A DNA stretch of 64,000 bases, from assembly GCA_022822005.1 (NCBI GenBank), contig JAJECO010000067.1, forward strand, positions 1-64,000. The letters run 5' to 3'. The notes below the pieces were generated by a model. That model was not told where the DNA came from and searched no databases. It was given only the letters and a program-made list of their open reading frames with translations. Shown piece by piece: positions 47,709 to 56,959 of the stretch. Made by a program: the position numbers and the translations under genes. This DNA is from Candidatus Poribacteria bacterium. Lineage in GTDB: Bacteria; Poribacteria; WGA-4E; PCPOR2b. Positions within the stretch are counted from its first letter, which is position 1. Each line of letters starts with the position of its first letter.

Positions 47709-48731
47709 ATGACAAGAACAGTCTATTTAGTTATAGTCTTATATCTCAGTCTTGGAACACTCGCATCGTCTCCCGTTATCGCCCAAATTGAGGGCAGTGA
47801 AACACAGTTCCAAAATCAGGCAGAACAGCCGGCTTCAGTACAGCCCGAAGAATCCCCCACACCCCGCAAAGCGACCCTGTCCACGGACCCAGAAGATATA
47901 TCCCGAATTGTGCAGATCGGCGGCAGAGTCAACCTCGCGCCAACGGAAACCGTGAATGATATTATTTTGGTTGCTGGAGATGCAAAGATTCAAGGGCATG
48001 TGAAGGGCTATGTACTTGTATTTGGCGGAAATGTCGAGATTGAAAAAAGTGCACACCTGGCCGGCAAAGTGACAGTAGTTATGGGCGAAATCATCGGTAA
48101 AGAGGGCTTGCAAGATAGTACAGACCATGGACCCGACGCTTACCAAGAAATTAATGGCTTTAGACTGGCAACTGCAGCCGCTTCGTTAATGATGGAAGGG
48201 ATGCCAAAGGAGATATGGGGCGATCGGCAATACGCATGGTTTGGATGGGAACTGATGACCTTCGTCACATTGACGCTTGTCCATCTGTTGCTCGTGCTAA
48301 TATTTCCAGAACAGATTACTAATATGGCATCTACGATTTCCGAGCGTCCAATTGGAAGCACATTCCTCGGATTGATGATTGTAATAATCGTGCCCTATCT
48401 GTCCATCCTGCTCATCCTCTCGATTGCTGGCATCCCATTCGCCATGCTTTTGAGTGCCATTCTGCTGCCGATAGCAATTTACGGGAAAACTGCGATTTTT
48501 CTCTCAATTGGGGGTACAATCTTCCCGAAGCGATCAAATGTTGTCGCAGTTGTTGTTGGATACTGGATTTATCGAATGGCGACGGCGGTTCCCTACCTGA
48601 GTATTCCAACTTTCATTATTGCCAGTACAATCGGGATTGGCGTCAGCCTCCGGACGGTATTTGGTCAGAAATCGATTCGGCCCACCAACAGCCAGCGCAG
48701 GGAATATGCTCCCCTAAAGTATCAACGATGA
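47709..48731 (+). CDS. Polymer-forming (bactofilin-like) domain membrane protein
   Basis: A 340-residue protein. A signal peptide (MTRTVYLVIVLYLSLGTLASSPVIAQ) and a low-complexity Pro/Gln-rich region are followed by a right-handed beta-helix-like segment (about residues 70-140; VNDIILVAGDAKIQGHVKGYVLVFGGNVEIEKSAHLAGKVTVV) resembling bactofilins. At least four transmembrane helices fill the C-terminal half. The function is unknown; an envelope role is likely. It is preceded by GAGG before the ATG. Confidence 0.7.
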   Translation: MTRTVYLVIVLYLSLGTLASSPVIAQIEGSETQFQNQAEQPASVQPEESPTPRKATLSTDPEDISRIVQIGGRVNLAPTETVNDIILVAGDAKIQGHVKGYVLVFGGNVEIEKSAHLAGKVTVVMGEIIGKEGLQDSTDHGPDAYQEINGFRLATAAASLMMEGMPKEIWGDRQYAWFGWELMTFVTLTLVHLLLVLIFPEQITNMASTISERPIGSTFLGLMIVIIVPYLSILLILSIAGIPFAMLLSAILLPIAIYGKTAIFLSIGGTIFPKRSNVVAVVVGYWIYRMATAVPYLSIPTFIIASTIGIGVSLRTVFGQKSIRPTNSQRREYAPLKYQR

Positions 48732-48829
48732 CGTTAGGGGTATGCAGGGATTGTCCGTTACTACCACGGTCCTCAGTGAGATTGATTAACACCGAATGCT
48801 TTATCTAGTTACTTGTTTGAGGTGTGCTC

Positions 48830-49810
48830 TTGCGATTGGATCATCCCGAATTTCTCATCTTACTCCTGCTTCTGCCATTCCTCCTTTGGTATTTGGGTCA
48901 GAAAGATAGCGGGCGAATCCGCTTTTCGGATCTCAGCATCGGTCGCCAACTTGTGCCTAGCTTTTGGGTCAAGTCCCTTCCGTTCCTAACTTTTGCGCGC
49001 TTTCTTGTTGTTGTATTGATGATTTTCGCGCTCGCCCGTCCACAGTCGTCCCATAGTCGTGAACAGATTACCTCCGAAGGGATTGACATTCTGCTCATCC
49101 TCGATATATCGGGAAGCATGCGAGCGGAAGATTTCAAACCTGACAACCGTTTGCACGCAGCTAAAGCGGTCATCCACGACTTCTTGGATCATCGAAAGAA
49201 TGATCGCATCGGATTGGTTGTTTTTGCGGGTGAAAGTTTCACACAATGCCCGCTTACCCTGGATTACCGGGTTCTTGGGGATTTGCTTCTCAATGTTGAG
49301 ATCGGTATGCTTGAAGATGGCACTGCTATCGGAGATGCGCTTGCGAATGCTACGAATCGGCTGCGTCATTCGACCACCAAAAGCAAGATTGCGATTTTGC
49401 TTACCGACGGGGAAAACAACGCCGGTACTATCGATCCATTGACCGCCGCACAAGCTGCCAAAGCTCTCAACATCAAGGTGTATACTATCGGCATGGGGAA
49501 GGAAGAGGGCGCATTCATTCCGTATCATGATCCGATTTTTGGTCTGCAGTACAGCCGAACTCGAACCTACGTGGATGAAGAAACGCTCAAAGCGATTGCG
49601 GAGATTACAGAGGGACGTTACTTTCGAGCGACGGACAACCGGAAACTCTCTGAAATTTATGAAGAGATTAACCAGCTTGAAACAACGAAGATTGAGGTCA
49701 CGGAATACGTCCGTTATAAGGAGTTGGCAGCGTACCCCCTATTGCTCGCAACACTCCTGTTGACCCTGGAGATTGTCCTGTCAAACACACGCCTACGAAA
49801 AATCCCCTGA
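48830..49810 (+). CDS. VWA-domain membrane protein (BatA/BatB-like)
   Basis: A protein of about 326 residues. Two N-terminal membrane helices (HPEFLILLLLLPFLLW and FLTFARFLVVVLMIFALARP) flank a short loop. The von Willebrand A domain follows, with the MIDAS residues DISGSM (about residue 92), the Thr of DGTAIGDAL and the Asp of LLTDGENN. A C-terminal helix follows. Bat proteins are linked to aerotolerance with MoxR ATPases, but no moxR gene is present. The start is uncertain: TTG at 48830 has GAGG seven bases upstream, while GTG at 48824 is too close to it. Confidence 0.85.
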   Translation: MRLDHPEFLILLLLLPFLLWYLGQKDSGRIRFSDLSIGRQLVPSFWVKSLPFLTFARFLVVVLMIFALARPQSSHSREQITSEGIDILLILDISGSMRAEDFKPDNRLHAAKAVIHDFLDHRKNDRIGLVVFAGESFTQCPLTLDYRVLGDLLLNVEIGMLEDGTAIGDALANATNRLRHSTTKSKIAILLTDGENNAGTIDPLTAAQAAKALNIKVYTIGMGKEEGAFIPYHDPIFGLQYSRTRTYVDEETLKAIAEITEGRYFRATDNRKLSEIYEEINQLETTKIEVTEYVRYKELAAYPLLLATLLLTLEIVLSNTRLRKIP

Positions 49811-49828
49811 ATGTGAGAGGCTGACACA

Positions 49829-50821
49829 ATGGAAATTTACCGATGGGAAGGAAAGGGCTTCCGACAACTGGACCCGACGCGCTTCGAAGAAGAGCGTGAT
49901 TTTGAGGATCTGCTTGAGCAAGATCCGAACCTTCTGCTTGGGGATGAGCGCATCTGCGTAATCAGCCGCCAAGTTCCCATCGGAAAATCCAAGAAAGTCG
50001 ATCTCCTCGCGCTTGATCGTCAAGGAAATTGTATCGTCATCGAACTCAAGCGGGGTAAAGCCTCCCGTGCAGCGATTTCACAGCTTCTGGAATACGCTGC
50101 AGCCGTGGCTAAATTTTCCTTCGCCGATATTGAGCGTTTTGCGGGCCGCTGGTTTCAGGGACAAGGACGCGAATTCACATCGCTGTTAGCATTGCACAGC
50201 ACGTTCTTTGGCTATGAATTGGGTGCTATGCGGATGTCTGTCTTTAATCAGAAACAGCGGATGATCCTTGTCTCCGAAGGGGTTGACGTGCGTGTGCTTG
50301 ATATCGCCGAATACCTACGGCGTGCTGGTATCGACCTGACCTACATATCCTACTTCTCCTACCAAGCTCCGGATGAACTCTTGATTGCGACAAAGACAAT
50401 CCTCGGTTCCTCTTCGATCAAGGAATCTCGCTCTACCTATCAGTACGCGCCCCGGCAATTTCTAACCCGCGAGCGTTTCCTCGCGACACTTACTAAGAAC
50501 CGGGAGCTTCATCAGGTTGCTCAACGATTCTTTGATTATGCGGAGTCCTGCGGTGCGATTCTCCGTCCGCGGATCGCGCAGATTCGTATGACAATCGGGG
50601 GAAGGTGGTGGATGGGGTCGTATCCATCGAAGCGAGCGAACCACTTCCGGATCGACGCACACGGTGATTTCACGCCGAGACAGATCGCTGAATGTCGGTC
50701 GAATCTCTCGGATGTAACGCCCAAGAAATTTGGGGTGTCGTTTAACATTATGTCCCCAGCCCACCTGGAATATGCCATTGAGGTTTTTGAACGTACACGG
50801 AACGGAATTTTAGAGGAATAG
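49829..50821 (+). CDS. NucS/DUF91-like nuclease domain protein
   Basis: A 330-residue protein. Residues about 20-90 match the DUF91/NucS PD-(D/E)xK nuclease core: FEDLLEQDPNLLLGDERICVISRQVPIGKSKKVDLLALDRQGNCIVIELKRGKAS, with Asp then E-x-K. QLLEYAA follows, as usual. NucS relatives cut branched or mismatched DNA. The C-terminal 180 residues (RELHQVAQRFFDYAESCGAILRPRIAQIRM...) are not recognised and may bind a substrate. It lies 18 bases after the VWA gene on the same strand. Confidence 0.78.
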   Translation: MEIYRWEGKGFRQLDPTRFEEERDFEDLLEQDPNLLLGDERICVISRQVPIGKSKKVDLLALDRQGNCIVIELKRGKASRAAISQLLEYAAAVAKFSFADIERFAGRWFQGQGREFTSLLALHSTFFGYELGAMRMSVFNQKQRMILVSEGVDVRVLDIAEYLRRAGIDLTYISYFSYQAPDELLIATKTILGSSSIKESRSTYQYAPRQFLTRERFLATLTKNRELHQVAQRFFDYAESCGAILRPRIAQIRMTIGGRWWMGSYPSKRANHFRIDAHGDFTPRQIAECRSNLSDVTPKKFGVSFNIMSPAHLEYAIEVFERTRNGILEE

Positions 50822-50988
50822 ATACGGAGTAAGAGGCCAGTACCTTTACATTTAATGCTTTTAGGACTTACGCAGCGGGGTCATAAGTCCCCCTGACAAG
50901 ATGCAAGCATCTACAGAAAAACTAAAGGACCCTAAAGTCTTGGCTTTGTGTTTGACGTTTTGCCTTTCATATCCCTCAGGAGAACACC
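50822..50988. other. Spacer with repeat fragment
   Basis: The spacer holds AAGTCCCCCTGACAAG (about 50887), the inverse of the GTCAGGGGGACTT block found in family D repeats. No terminal inverted repeats are seen, so this is probably an old fragment. AGGAGAACACC precedes the next gene. Confidence 0.5.
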
Positions 50989-52056
50989 ATGTCAGATAAA
51001 CTTAAGATCGGCATTATCGGCACAGGAATCATCGGTAAAAGCCATGTGCGTGGTTATCAATCCATGCTCAACGATGTCGAGATCATCGCAGTCGCAGACC
51101 TCGACGAATCTGAAGCACGGCGGGTCGCGCAGGAGTACGATATTCCGCACGTTTTTTCCGACTATCGCGACCTGCTGAAAATTGACGAAATTGATAGCGT
51201 AGATGTCTGCCTGCCTAACTTCCTGCACGCCCCAGTTACAATTGCGGCACTCGAAGCGGGAAAGCATGTCTACTGTGAAAAGCCGATGGCAAAAACCGGT
51301 CCAGAAGCGATCGCGATGTACGAAGCCGCACAGAGAACGGGGAAAAAGTTGTCAGTGCAAATGGCAACCGTCTTTACCAAAGAAACACAGATAGCCAAAC
51401 ACCTGATTAAAGCGGATGCCCTTGGCAACGTTTACTATGTCAAGACAAGCCACTATCGCCGTCGTGGACGTCCTTATGTTGATGGTTATGCCACTCCCCA
51501 TTTTGTTCAACGGGAGAAAGCTGGGGGCGGCACACTGTTGGATACCGCCATCTATAATATGGCGCGGATGGTTTATCTGCTCGATAATCCCGAAATCGAA
51601 ACTGTGAGTGCGTCCACCTTTCAAGAACTTGACATGGACGAAGAACGCCGACAGAACAGCGGTTATGATGTTGAAGAACTCGGCACCGGATTCGTCCGTT
51701 TTAAGGGGGGGATCACGATGTTTGTGGAGGAGGCGTGGGCTGCTAACATGGACGGCGGTGACGGAGATCGGATTATGGGTTCAAAGGGCGGAATCAAGCT
51801 CAATCCCTTTACCTTTTACACCGACCTCTACGACATGGATGCGGATGTGACCTTCGATATCGACGCCTATGAAAGGCGAATGCGCTCCCTCGGATACACG
51901 GGAGATGGCTACGAGAGCTCACAGCAGCATGTTGTCTGGAGCTTGCTGGAACGTGTTGAGATGATTGATACGGGTGCAATCGGTCTGACCGTCGCTCGTA
52001 TTACGGAAGCGATGTATCAATCTGCCGAACAGCAGAAAGAGGTGGATTTTAGATAG
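50989..52056 (+). CDS. Gfo/Idh/MocA family oxidoreductase
   Basis: A 355-residue NAD(P)-dependent dehydrogenase. It has KIGIIGTGIIGKSHVRGYQ, the EKP motif in CEKPMAKTG, and a C-terminal domain with AGGGTLLDTAIYNMARMVYLLDNPEIETV, which supplies a substrate-site Asp. AGGAG lies seven bases before the ATG. phnX follows after 34 bases, so the two are probably cotranscribed and may act on the same compound. Confidence 0.9.
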   Translation: MSDKLKIGIIGTGIIGKSHVRGYQSMLNDVEIIAVADLDESEARRVAQEYDIPHVFSDYRDLLKIDEIDSVDVCLPNFLHAPVTIAALEAGKHVYCEKPMAKTGPEAIAMYEAAQRTGKKLSVQMATVFTKETQIAKHLIKADALGNVYYVKTSHYRRRGRPYVDGYATPHFVQREKAGGGTLLDTAIYNMARMVYLLDNPEIETVSASTFQELDMDEERRQNSGYDVEELGTGFVRFKGGITMFVEEAWAANMDGGDGDRIMGSKGGIKLNPFTFYTDLYDMDADVTFDIDAYERRMRSLGYTGDGYESSQQHVVWSLLERVEMIDTGAIGLTVARITEAMYQSAEQQKEVDFR

Positions 52057-52090
52057 CAACAATTTTTCAACCTTATGGAGAGATTACACA

Positions 52091-52930
52091 TTGACACAAT
52101 CTGACTATACCTATCAGCGAACCTATCGCGGTTCATTAAAGGCAGTAATTTTAGACTGGGCGGGAACGACTATGGATTATGGGTGCTACGCACCCGCCGT
52201 AGTATTCGTTGAAGTCTACAACCGCAAGAACGTCCCAATCACCATCGAAGAAGCGCGTATCCCGATGGGCGCACATAAAAAGGTCCACATTCGGAAGATT
52301 TCGCAGATCGAACCGGTGGCACAGCGATGGCAGGAGGCGCATGGTCGTAATCCTAACGAAGACGATGTTGAAGCGATGTTCCAAGAGTTTATTCCGCTTC
52401 AGTTGGCTTGCCTCGCAGACTACGCGGATCTGATTCCCGGCACGTTAGAAGCGGTTGCCGAGTTCCGGAGTCGCGGGCTGAAAATTGGTTCCACTACTGG
52501 ATACTTGCGTGAAATGATGGAGCTTCTATTCAAAGAGGCGGGAGCTCGCGGCTACACACCGGACTCGACGGTTTGCGCGAGTGACGTGCCTGAGGGTCGT
52601 CCTGAACCGTGGATGTGCCTGCAAAACGCGATGAACTTGGGCATCTATCCGATGGAGTCGATTGTGAAGGTTGGGGATACCTTGCCAGACATCGAAGAAG
52701 GACTCAACGCCGGCATGTGGACCGTTGGTCTCGCTAAGACCGGCAATGAAATTGGGCTCAACGAACAGGAGATCGCAGACCTTCCCCAAGATGTGCAGGA
52801 AACGAAGTTAGCAGAAGCGTATAAGCGGATGTATCAGACGGGCGCACATTATGTGGTGGATGGGATATGGGATGTGCCGCCAATTCTCGATTTGATCGAT
52901 GAACGGTTACGGCGGGGTGAACGACCGTAA
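52091..52930 (+). CDS. phnX: Phosphonoacetaldehyde hydrolase
   Basis: A 279-residue HAD-superfamily phosphonatase that splits phosphonoacetaldehyde into acetaldehyde and phosphate. The nucleophile is Asp22 in ILDWAGTTMDYG. The Schiff-base Lys aligns with Lys63 in PMGAHKKVHIRK, with His66 beside it. Core motifs are KIGSTTGYLREMM, SDVPEGRPEPWM and KVGDTLPDIEEGLNAGMWTVG. The start is a TTG, the first usable codon after GGAGAG (52078). The aminotransferase PhnW, which normally makes the substrate from 2-aminoethylphosphonate, is not adjacent. Confidence 0.93.
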   Translation: MTQSDYTYQRTYRGSLKAVILDWAGTTMDYGCYAPAVVFVEVYNRKNVPITIEEARIPMGAHKKVHIRKISQIEPVAQRWQEAHGRNPNEDDVEAMFQEFIPLQLACLADYADLIPGTLEAVAEFRSRGLKIGSTTGYLREMMELLFKEAGARGYTPDSTVCASDVPEGRPEPWMCLQNAMNLGIYPMESIVKVGDTLPDIEEGLNAGMWTVGLAKTGNEIGLNEQEIADLPQDVQETKLAEAYKRMYQTGAHYVVDGIWDVPPILDLIDERLRRGERP

Positions 52931-52990
52931 GGGATATTAGATCAGAAAAAGAGGTGAGACACGCCAAATTGAACCGCATTGCCCTTAGAC

Positions 52991-53103
52991 CCGGTAGGTG
53001 CGGTTTCTAACCGCACCGCATCGGCGCGTCCCGACAGGTCGGGAACAGCGCCCACCAAATGGGAGAACGGGTTGAAACGGCGCAGTTGGAAACAGCGCCT
53101 ACC
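52991..53103. repeat. Palindromic repeat, family A, copy 2
   Basis: It contains GGTGCGGTTTCTAACCGCACC and ends with the same GAAACAGCGCCTACC terminus as the copy at 7201-7255. It has extra internal sequence that includes a GTCCCGACAGGTCGGGAAC hairpin (about 53028). The flanking sequence (to about 53150) is also related to that following copy 1, so a longer unit is shared. Confidence 0.7.
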
Positions 53104-53157
53104 AAACACGGGGGCGAAAGTGTCTATCTGTTTTTATGGTTCACTATAAAAAGGAGA

Positions 53158-53269
53158 CTCATGTTAAGAGTGAGTGCAACAGAAACTAAGTTTTTGGCAC
53201 GAGCGGGCGGGGCAAGATGCCCCGCCTACGGTTTCTTTGGGTATTTTGCACTTTCTTTTTACATGAGCC
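53158..53269. repeat. MITE-like repeat, family B, copy 2
   Basis: A 112-bp unit starting CTCATGTTAAGA and ending TTTTTACATGAGCC. The core is the palindrome GGCGGGGCAAGATGCCCCGCC. It is identical to 58460-58571 except at one base. It lies between phnX and the next Gfo/Idh gene. Confidence 0.88.
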
Positions 53270-53276
53270 TAAAAGG

Positions 53277-53300
53277 GTTGTGGATTTGTCAATCCACAAC
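53277..53300. repeat. Hairpin repeat, family F, copy 2
   Basis: The hairpin has arms GTTGTGGATT and AATCCACAAC around TGTC. The same hairpin is at 59933-59956, and a variant is at 22249-22272. Shared flanking bases (CGAGC...TTAACA) show that the repeat unit is longer than the hairpin. Confidence 0.7.
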
Positions 53301-53394
53301 GAGCAGGTCCATTAACATTTATCTAACACTGTACTAGCAACTTGGGTAAGGGCAGTAACTCAGCCGGACTCATTTTAGGTTAGGAGCGCAGATT

Positions 53395-54438
53395 ATGAGC
53401 AACGCAACCTATCGGGCGGGAATTATCGGGCTCGGTTTCATCGGCGGGGCAGACCAAGTTTCAGGGGACGCCCTCGGTCAACGTGTCCCTGACCTCGACG
53501 GCACACACTTCGCCTCTTTGTCCAACCATCCCCGTGTGGATCTGGTTGCCGGAAGCAGCCGCGATCCCGGACGGCGAGAACGCTTTGCCCAACGCGCAGG
53601 TGCAGTGACCTATGCGGATTGGAACGAGATGCTGGATAAGGAGCCCCTTGACATTGTGAGCGTAGCAACATATGCGCCGGTCCATGCAGAACCCACCGTC
53701 GCGTGTGCAGAAAAGGGGGTTCGCGCTATCTACTGTGAGAAACCTATAGCAACGCGACTCTCGGATGCGGAGCGGATGATTGAAGCATGTGCCGAAGCGG
53801 GTGCGCTGCTGGTCCTCAACCACCAAAGACGGTTCAACCTCAACCACCGCCGGCTGCGAGAGCTTATCGCTGGGGGCGGCTTAGGTGACCTGACCTCCGG
53901 GTTGTTGCAGTGGGGATCTGGTAGATTGGGGAACGTCGGCACCCACATGATTGACGCACTCCTGATGCTGACCGGCAGAAAAATTGAGGCGGTGTCTGGC
54001 ACCCTGGATCTCGCTGGCAAACCCGACTGTAGAGGACCTGCATTTCGTGACCCCGGCGGTTGGGGGGTCCTAAAATTAGGGGGCGGGATTATGGTTACCG
54101 TAGATGCGGGGGACTACGCCGCAGTTCCGGGACAAATCACCCTCAACGGCACTGAGGGGCGCGCTATCTCCGATGGCAGCAGCATCACCCTTGAATATTG
54201 GGATGGTCGTCGAGACCATTGGGACAGTGCAAACGGTGGTGTATCGGGAATGGACCGGGCTGTTTCCGAGATCGTGACGTGGCTTGATGACGGAAGCGAA
54301 TTTCCGTATCCCGCCTCCGAAGCGTTCGATACGCTGGAAGCCATTGTGGGTTTTCACGCTTCACACGCCCGGAATGCGGCGTGGACAGAACTTCCATTGT
54401 CAGGCGCAGACCGTGATCGCGAAGTCCTCAGTGGATAA
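53395..54438 (+). CDS. Gfo/Idh/MocA family oxidoreductase
   Basis: A 347-residue dehydrogenase. The nucleotide-binding motif is YRAGIIGLGFIGGADQVSGD, followed by an inserted loop before the second strand. The EKP motif is in CEKPIATRL and the Arg-rich LNHQRRFNLNHRRLRELI helix follows. TTAGGAGCG precedes the ATG. It lies 44 bases before the ABC importer binding-protein gene, suggesting that it processes an imported compound. Confidence 0.9.
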   Translation: MSNATYRAGIIGLGFIGGADQVSGDALGQRVPDLDGTHFASLSNHPRVDLVAGSSRDPGRRERFAQRAGAVTYADWNEMLDKEPLDIVSVATYAPVHAEPTVACAEKGVRAIYCEKPIATRLSDAERMIEACAEAGALLVLNHQRRFNLNHRRLRELIAGGGLGDLTSGLLQWGSGRLGNVGTHMIDALLMLTGRKIEAVSGTLDLAGKPDCRGPAFRDPGGWGVLKLGGGIMVTVDAGDYAAVPGQITLNGTEGRAISDGSSITLEYWDGRRDHWDSANGGVSGMDRAVSEIVTWLDDGSEFPYPASEAFDTLEAIVGFHASHARNAAWTELPLSGADRDREVLSG

Positions 54439-54482
54439 TAACACAAGAGATAATCCTAAACCTGTAACAGCGCGAAGAATAC

Positions 54483-56582
54483 ATGAAGCGTATAGCAGCG
54501 AAATGCCGAGAGATCATATGTTTCTTCATCTGTGTCGCGATTGCCGTAGCTGCTTGTCGTGGAGACATGACTGACACTTCCGCTGACAGTAGCGCTCAGA
54601 GCGCAGCAGAAGTAGTCGAAGCTGCTGGTTCGACGGAATCTCATGTGGCGCCTGCAATTCCGTCCCCCTTAAACCGGGTAAAGGGCTTAAACACAAGCGG
54701 TGCATTGGCATCGGATCCCATTTCAGTTCGCAGCCAGAAGTATCCGGTACCCCCTACCTACAACGAAGTGCCTTTCTTCGCCGACTTAGTTGCTGCCGGT
54801 AAATTACCGCCGATCTCCGAGCGCATCCCCGTAGAACCATTCGTCGTGGGACCTGGGGTGCTGAACTCCGAGAAATGGCTTGATTGGGAAGTTGGTCGTT
54901 ACGGTGGTACTATCCGCACTACCAACCTCAACGGCTCTATGCACGAAGTGGCGCTGGCAATGGGTATGACGATTCTCAGGGCACCCGATCAGAGTACCAA
55001 AGACCCGCTTCCCGCTATTGTGAGCAGCTACGAGATTAGTCCGGACTTCACCCGATACACACTGACCATCCGCGAAGGTATCAAATGGTCTGATGGCGTA
55101 CCGGTTACCACCGAAGATGTGCGCATGACCTTTGAACTTTACGGTGACGAGCGAATTTATCCAACCTTCCCTATCAAAGCCAGAACGTTGGGGCGTGCCG
55201 ATGGCATCCCCGGAAAAGTCACTATCATTGATGATCTGACTTTCACAATCACGTTTGATGCCCCTTATGGTCAATTCTTGGCGGAACTGTCCTCTTGGAT
55301 TCCAGACTATACTTTACTCTTCAGGCCCGCCCATTTCATTAAACAGTTCCATGCGGATTATACGGATATGGCAAAGATTCAACCGGTCCTTGACGCGTTG
55401 GAGATTAGGACGTGGGAAGATCTTGTCATTCTCAAGGACATGCGCCACTGGGAATTATACCGCGAACATGGCGTTGGCGTTCCTTCATTGACTCCGTGGA
55501 TAGCTGAGGAGGTCAACAGTTCGGTGGTCAGGGCAGTTCGTAACCCGTACTACTGGAAGGTCGATATCTCCGGCAATCAACTTCCCTACATCGACCGGGT
55601 CGAGGCGGAAGTCTCAAACCAACTCCAGTCTATCATTCTGAAAGCGGCTGCCGGGGAATATGATGTGGTTACCTCTTTTGCGCAGATCAGGGAGATGCCT
55701 CTCTATCGGGAAAATGCAGCGCGTTCCAACATTAGGACGGTGCTCCACGGCTCAATTAACAACCCACCGATACTGTTCCTCAATCACGACTACGACTATG
55801 AAACTGAGGGCAGTGTCTGGCAGCAACTTGTATCCGATCCCCGTTTCGGCAGTGCAATAGCCAGCGCAATTGATAAGGAGGACGTGAACAACACGCTCTA
55901 CTTCGGTCATTACACGCTCGATGGCTTCACCAAGGAAACCTTTGACGCCGACGCGTCTAACACGCTGCTCGACGAGATTGGCATGACCGAACGCGACGCT
56001 GACGGTTTCCGAACCGATCCGCGCGGTGAACGTTTCGAGTTGACAATTACCACCGCTGAAGTCTCGCCCGATTTTCTCGGTTTGGGCGAACTCTTAAAGA
56101 ACTACTTTGAGAACGTAGGGATTCGGACCACCCTTGACGTGATTGGCAGTTCGCTGTTTGGTCAACGGATGAACGGCAACGAGCTAATGGCTACTATCCA
56201 TTGGAGCGACGAACCTATCTGGGCACCCGGAATTTCCGAGGACTATTGGCCCGGATTTAAGGGTCACTGGGCACCGATGTCAGAGATGTACTTCAATACA
56301 AACGGTGAATCTGGACGGAAACCCCCGCCTTACTTGCAGGAGTTTTTCGATCTGCACGTGGCTCGGAAGGTTGTTCCGCCCCAGTCGGAAGCAGGGGAAG
56401 CACTTTACGCGGATCTTGTGGATTGGTTCTCGCAACACTATGTCACTATTTGGCCCGTGGGTAGGATGACAGTCCCCAGCGTGTACAATGCTGACTTAGG
56501 CAATGTGATTAAAGATGGCTATCCTTTTGACCGTGCCTTGGATTACGGTATGGAGCAGCTTTTCTTTAAAACGCCGCAATAA
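54483..56582 (+). CDS. ABC transporter substrate-binding lipoprotein (family 5)
   Basis: A 699-residue periplasmic solute-binding lipoprotein. The lipobox (AVAAC, Cys25) follows a hydrophobic signal. The family 5 (peptide/nickel/dipeptide) fold is seen in LPAIVSSYEISPDFTRYTLTIREGIKWSDGVPVTTEDVRMTFELY, AVRNPYYWKVDISGNQLPYIDRV and a C-terminal domain. It is longer than typical OppA (about 540). The excess is partly an N-terminal segment (about 26-120) and partly internal. Two permeases and two ATPases follow, so it supplies a peptide-like or other bulky solute. Confidence 0.88.
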   Translation: MKRIAAKCREIICFFICVAIAVAACRGDMTDTSADSSAQSAAEVVEAAGSTESHVAPAIPSPLNRVKGLNTSGALASDPISVRSQKYPVPPTYNEVPFFADLVAAGKLPPISERIPVEPFVVGPGVLNSEKWLDWEVGRYGGTIRTTNLNGSMHEVALAMGMTILRAPDQSTKDPLPAIVSSYEISPDFTRYTLTIREGIKWSDGVPVTTEDVRMTFELYGDERIYPTFPIKARTLGRADGIPGKVTIIDDLTFTITFDAPYGQFLAELSSWIPDYTLLFRPAHFIKQFHADYTDMAKIQPVLDALEIRTWEDLVILKDMRHWELYREHGVGVPSLTPWIAEEVNSSVVRAVRNPYYWKVDISGNQLPYIDRVEAEVSNQLQSIILKAAAGEYDVVTSFAQIREMPLYRENAARSNIRTVLHGSINNPPILFLNHDYDYETEGSVWQQLVSDPRFGSAIASAIDKEDVNNTLYFGHYTLDGFTKETFDADASNTLLDEIGMTERDADGFRTDPRGERFELTITTAEVSPDFLGLGELLKNYFENVGIRTTLDVIGSSLFGQRMNGNELMATIHWSDEPIWAPGISEDYWPGFKGHWAPMSEMYFNTNGESGRKPPPYLQEFFDLHVARKVVPPQSEAGEALYADLVDWFSQHYVTIWPVGRMTVPSVYNADLGNVIKDGYPFDRALDYGMEQLFFKTPQ

Positions 56583-56959
56583 TCAGCGTTCACTCATGAG
56601 GGAGAGTGTAGGTGCTGCTAGCCCTCATGTGCCTTGTGTGTAATTCGCCGATAAATATCTAATATAGGGGTGAAGTACCGATGCTCAACGGGTTGATGCT
56701 TAGTTTGCACATGTCGCCCCGCTGGGGCTTGCGTGTCTCTGTGATATCCATATTCTATAAACATGCCGCCCCGCTGGGGCTTTGGTGATACATTGGCACA
56801 TTGAAGAGTTGGGCTTCGTAGGTCACACTTAACCCAATTCTGTCCAGTCCGATCCACGAGGATTCCCGAAGAGTCTTCCATCTGCGCGTTGTCACATATC
56901 AACATGCTGTAGTCAACTGCTCATACCAACAGTTCTGACTTAGCAAGGACATCAGACCT
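56583..56959. repeat. Repeat-filled spacer, family C copies 1 and 2
   Basis: The spacer between the binding protein and the first permease contains two copies of a REP-like unit, CATGTCGCCCCGCTGGGGCT, at about 56709-56730 and (with one change) 56760-56781. The core GCCCCGCTGGGGC forms a hairpin. No gene is visible. Confidence 0.7.

Noticed and set aside
53059-53337. Plus-strand 92-codon frame downstream of phnX
   Set aside because: It consists of translated repeats of families A, B and F and is not protein-like.
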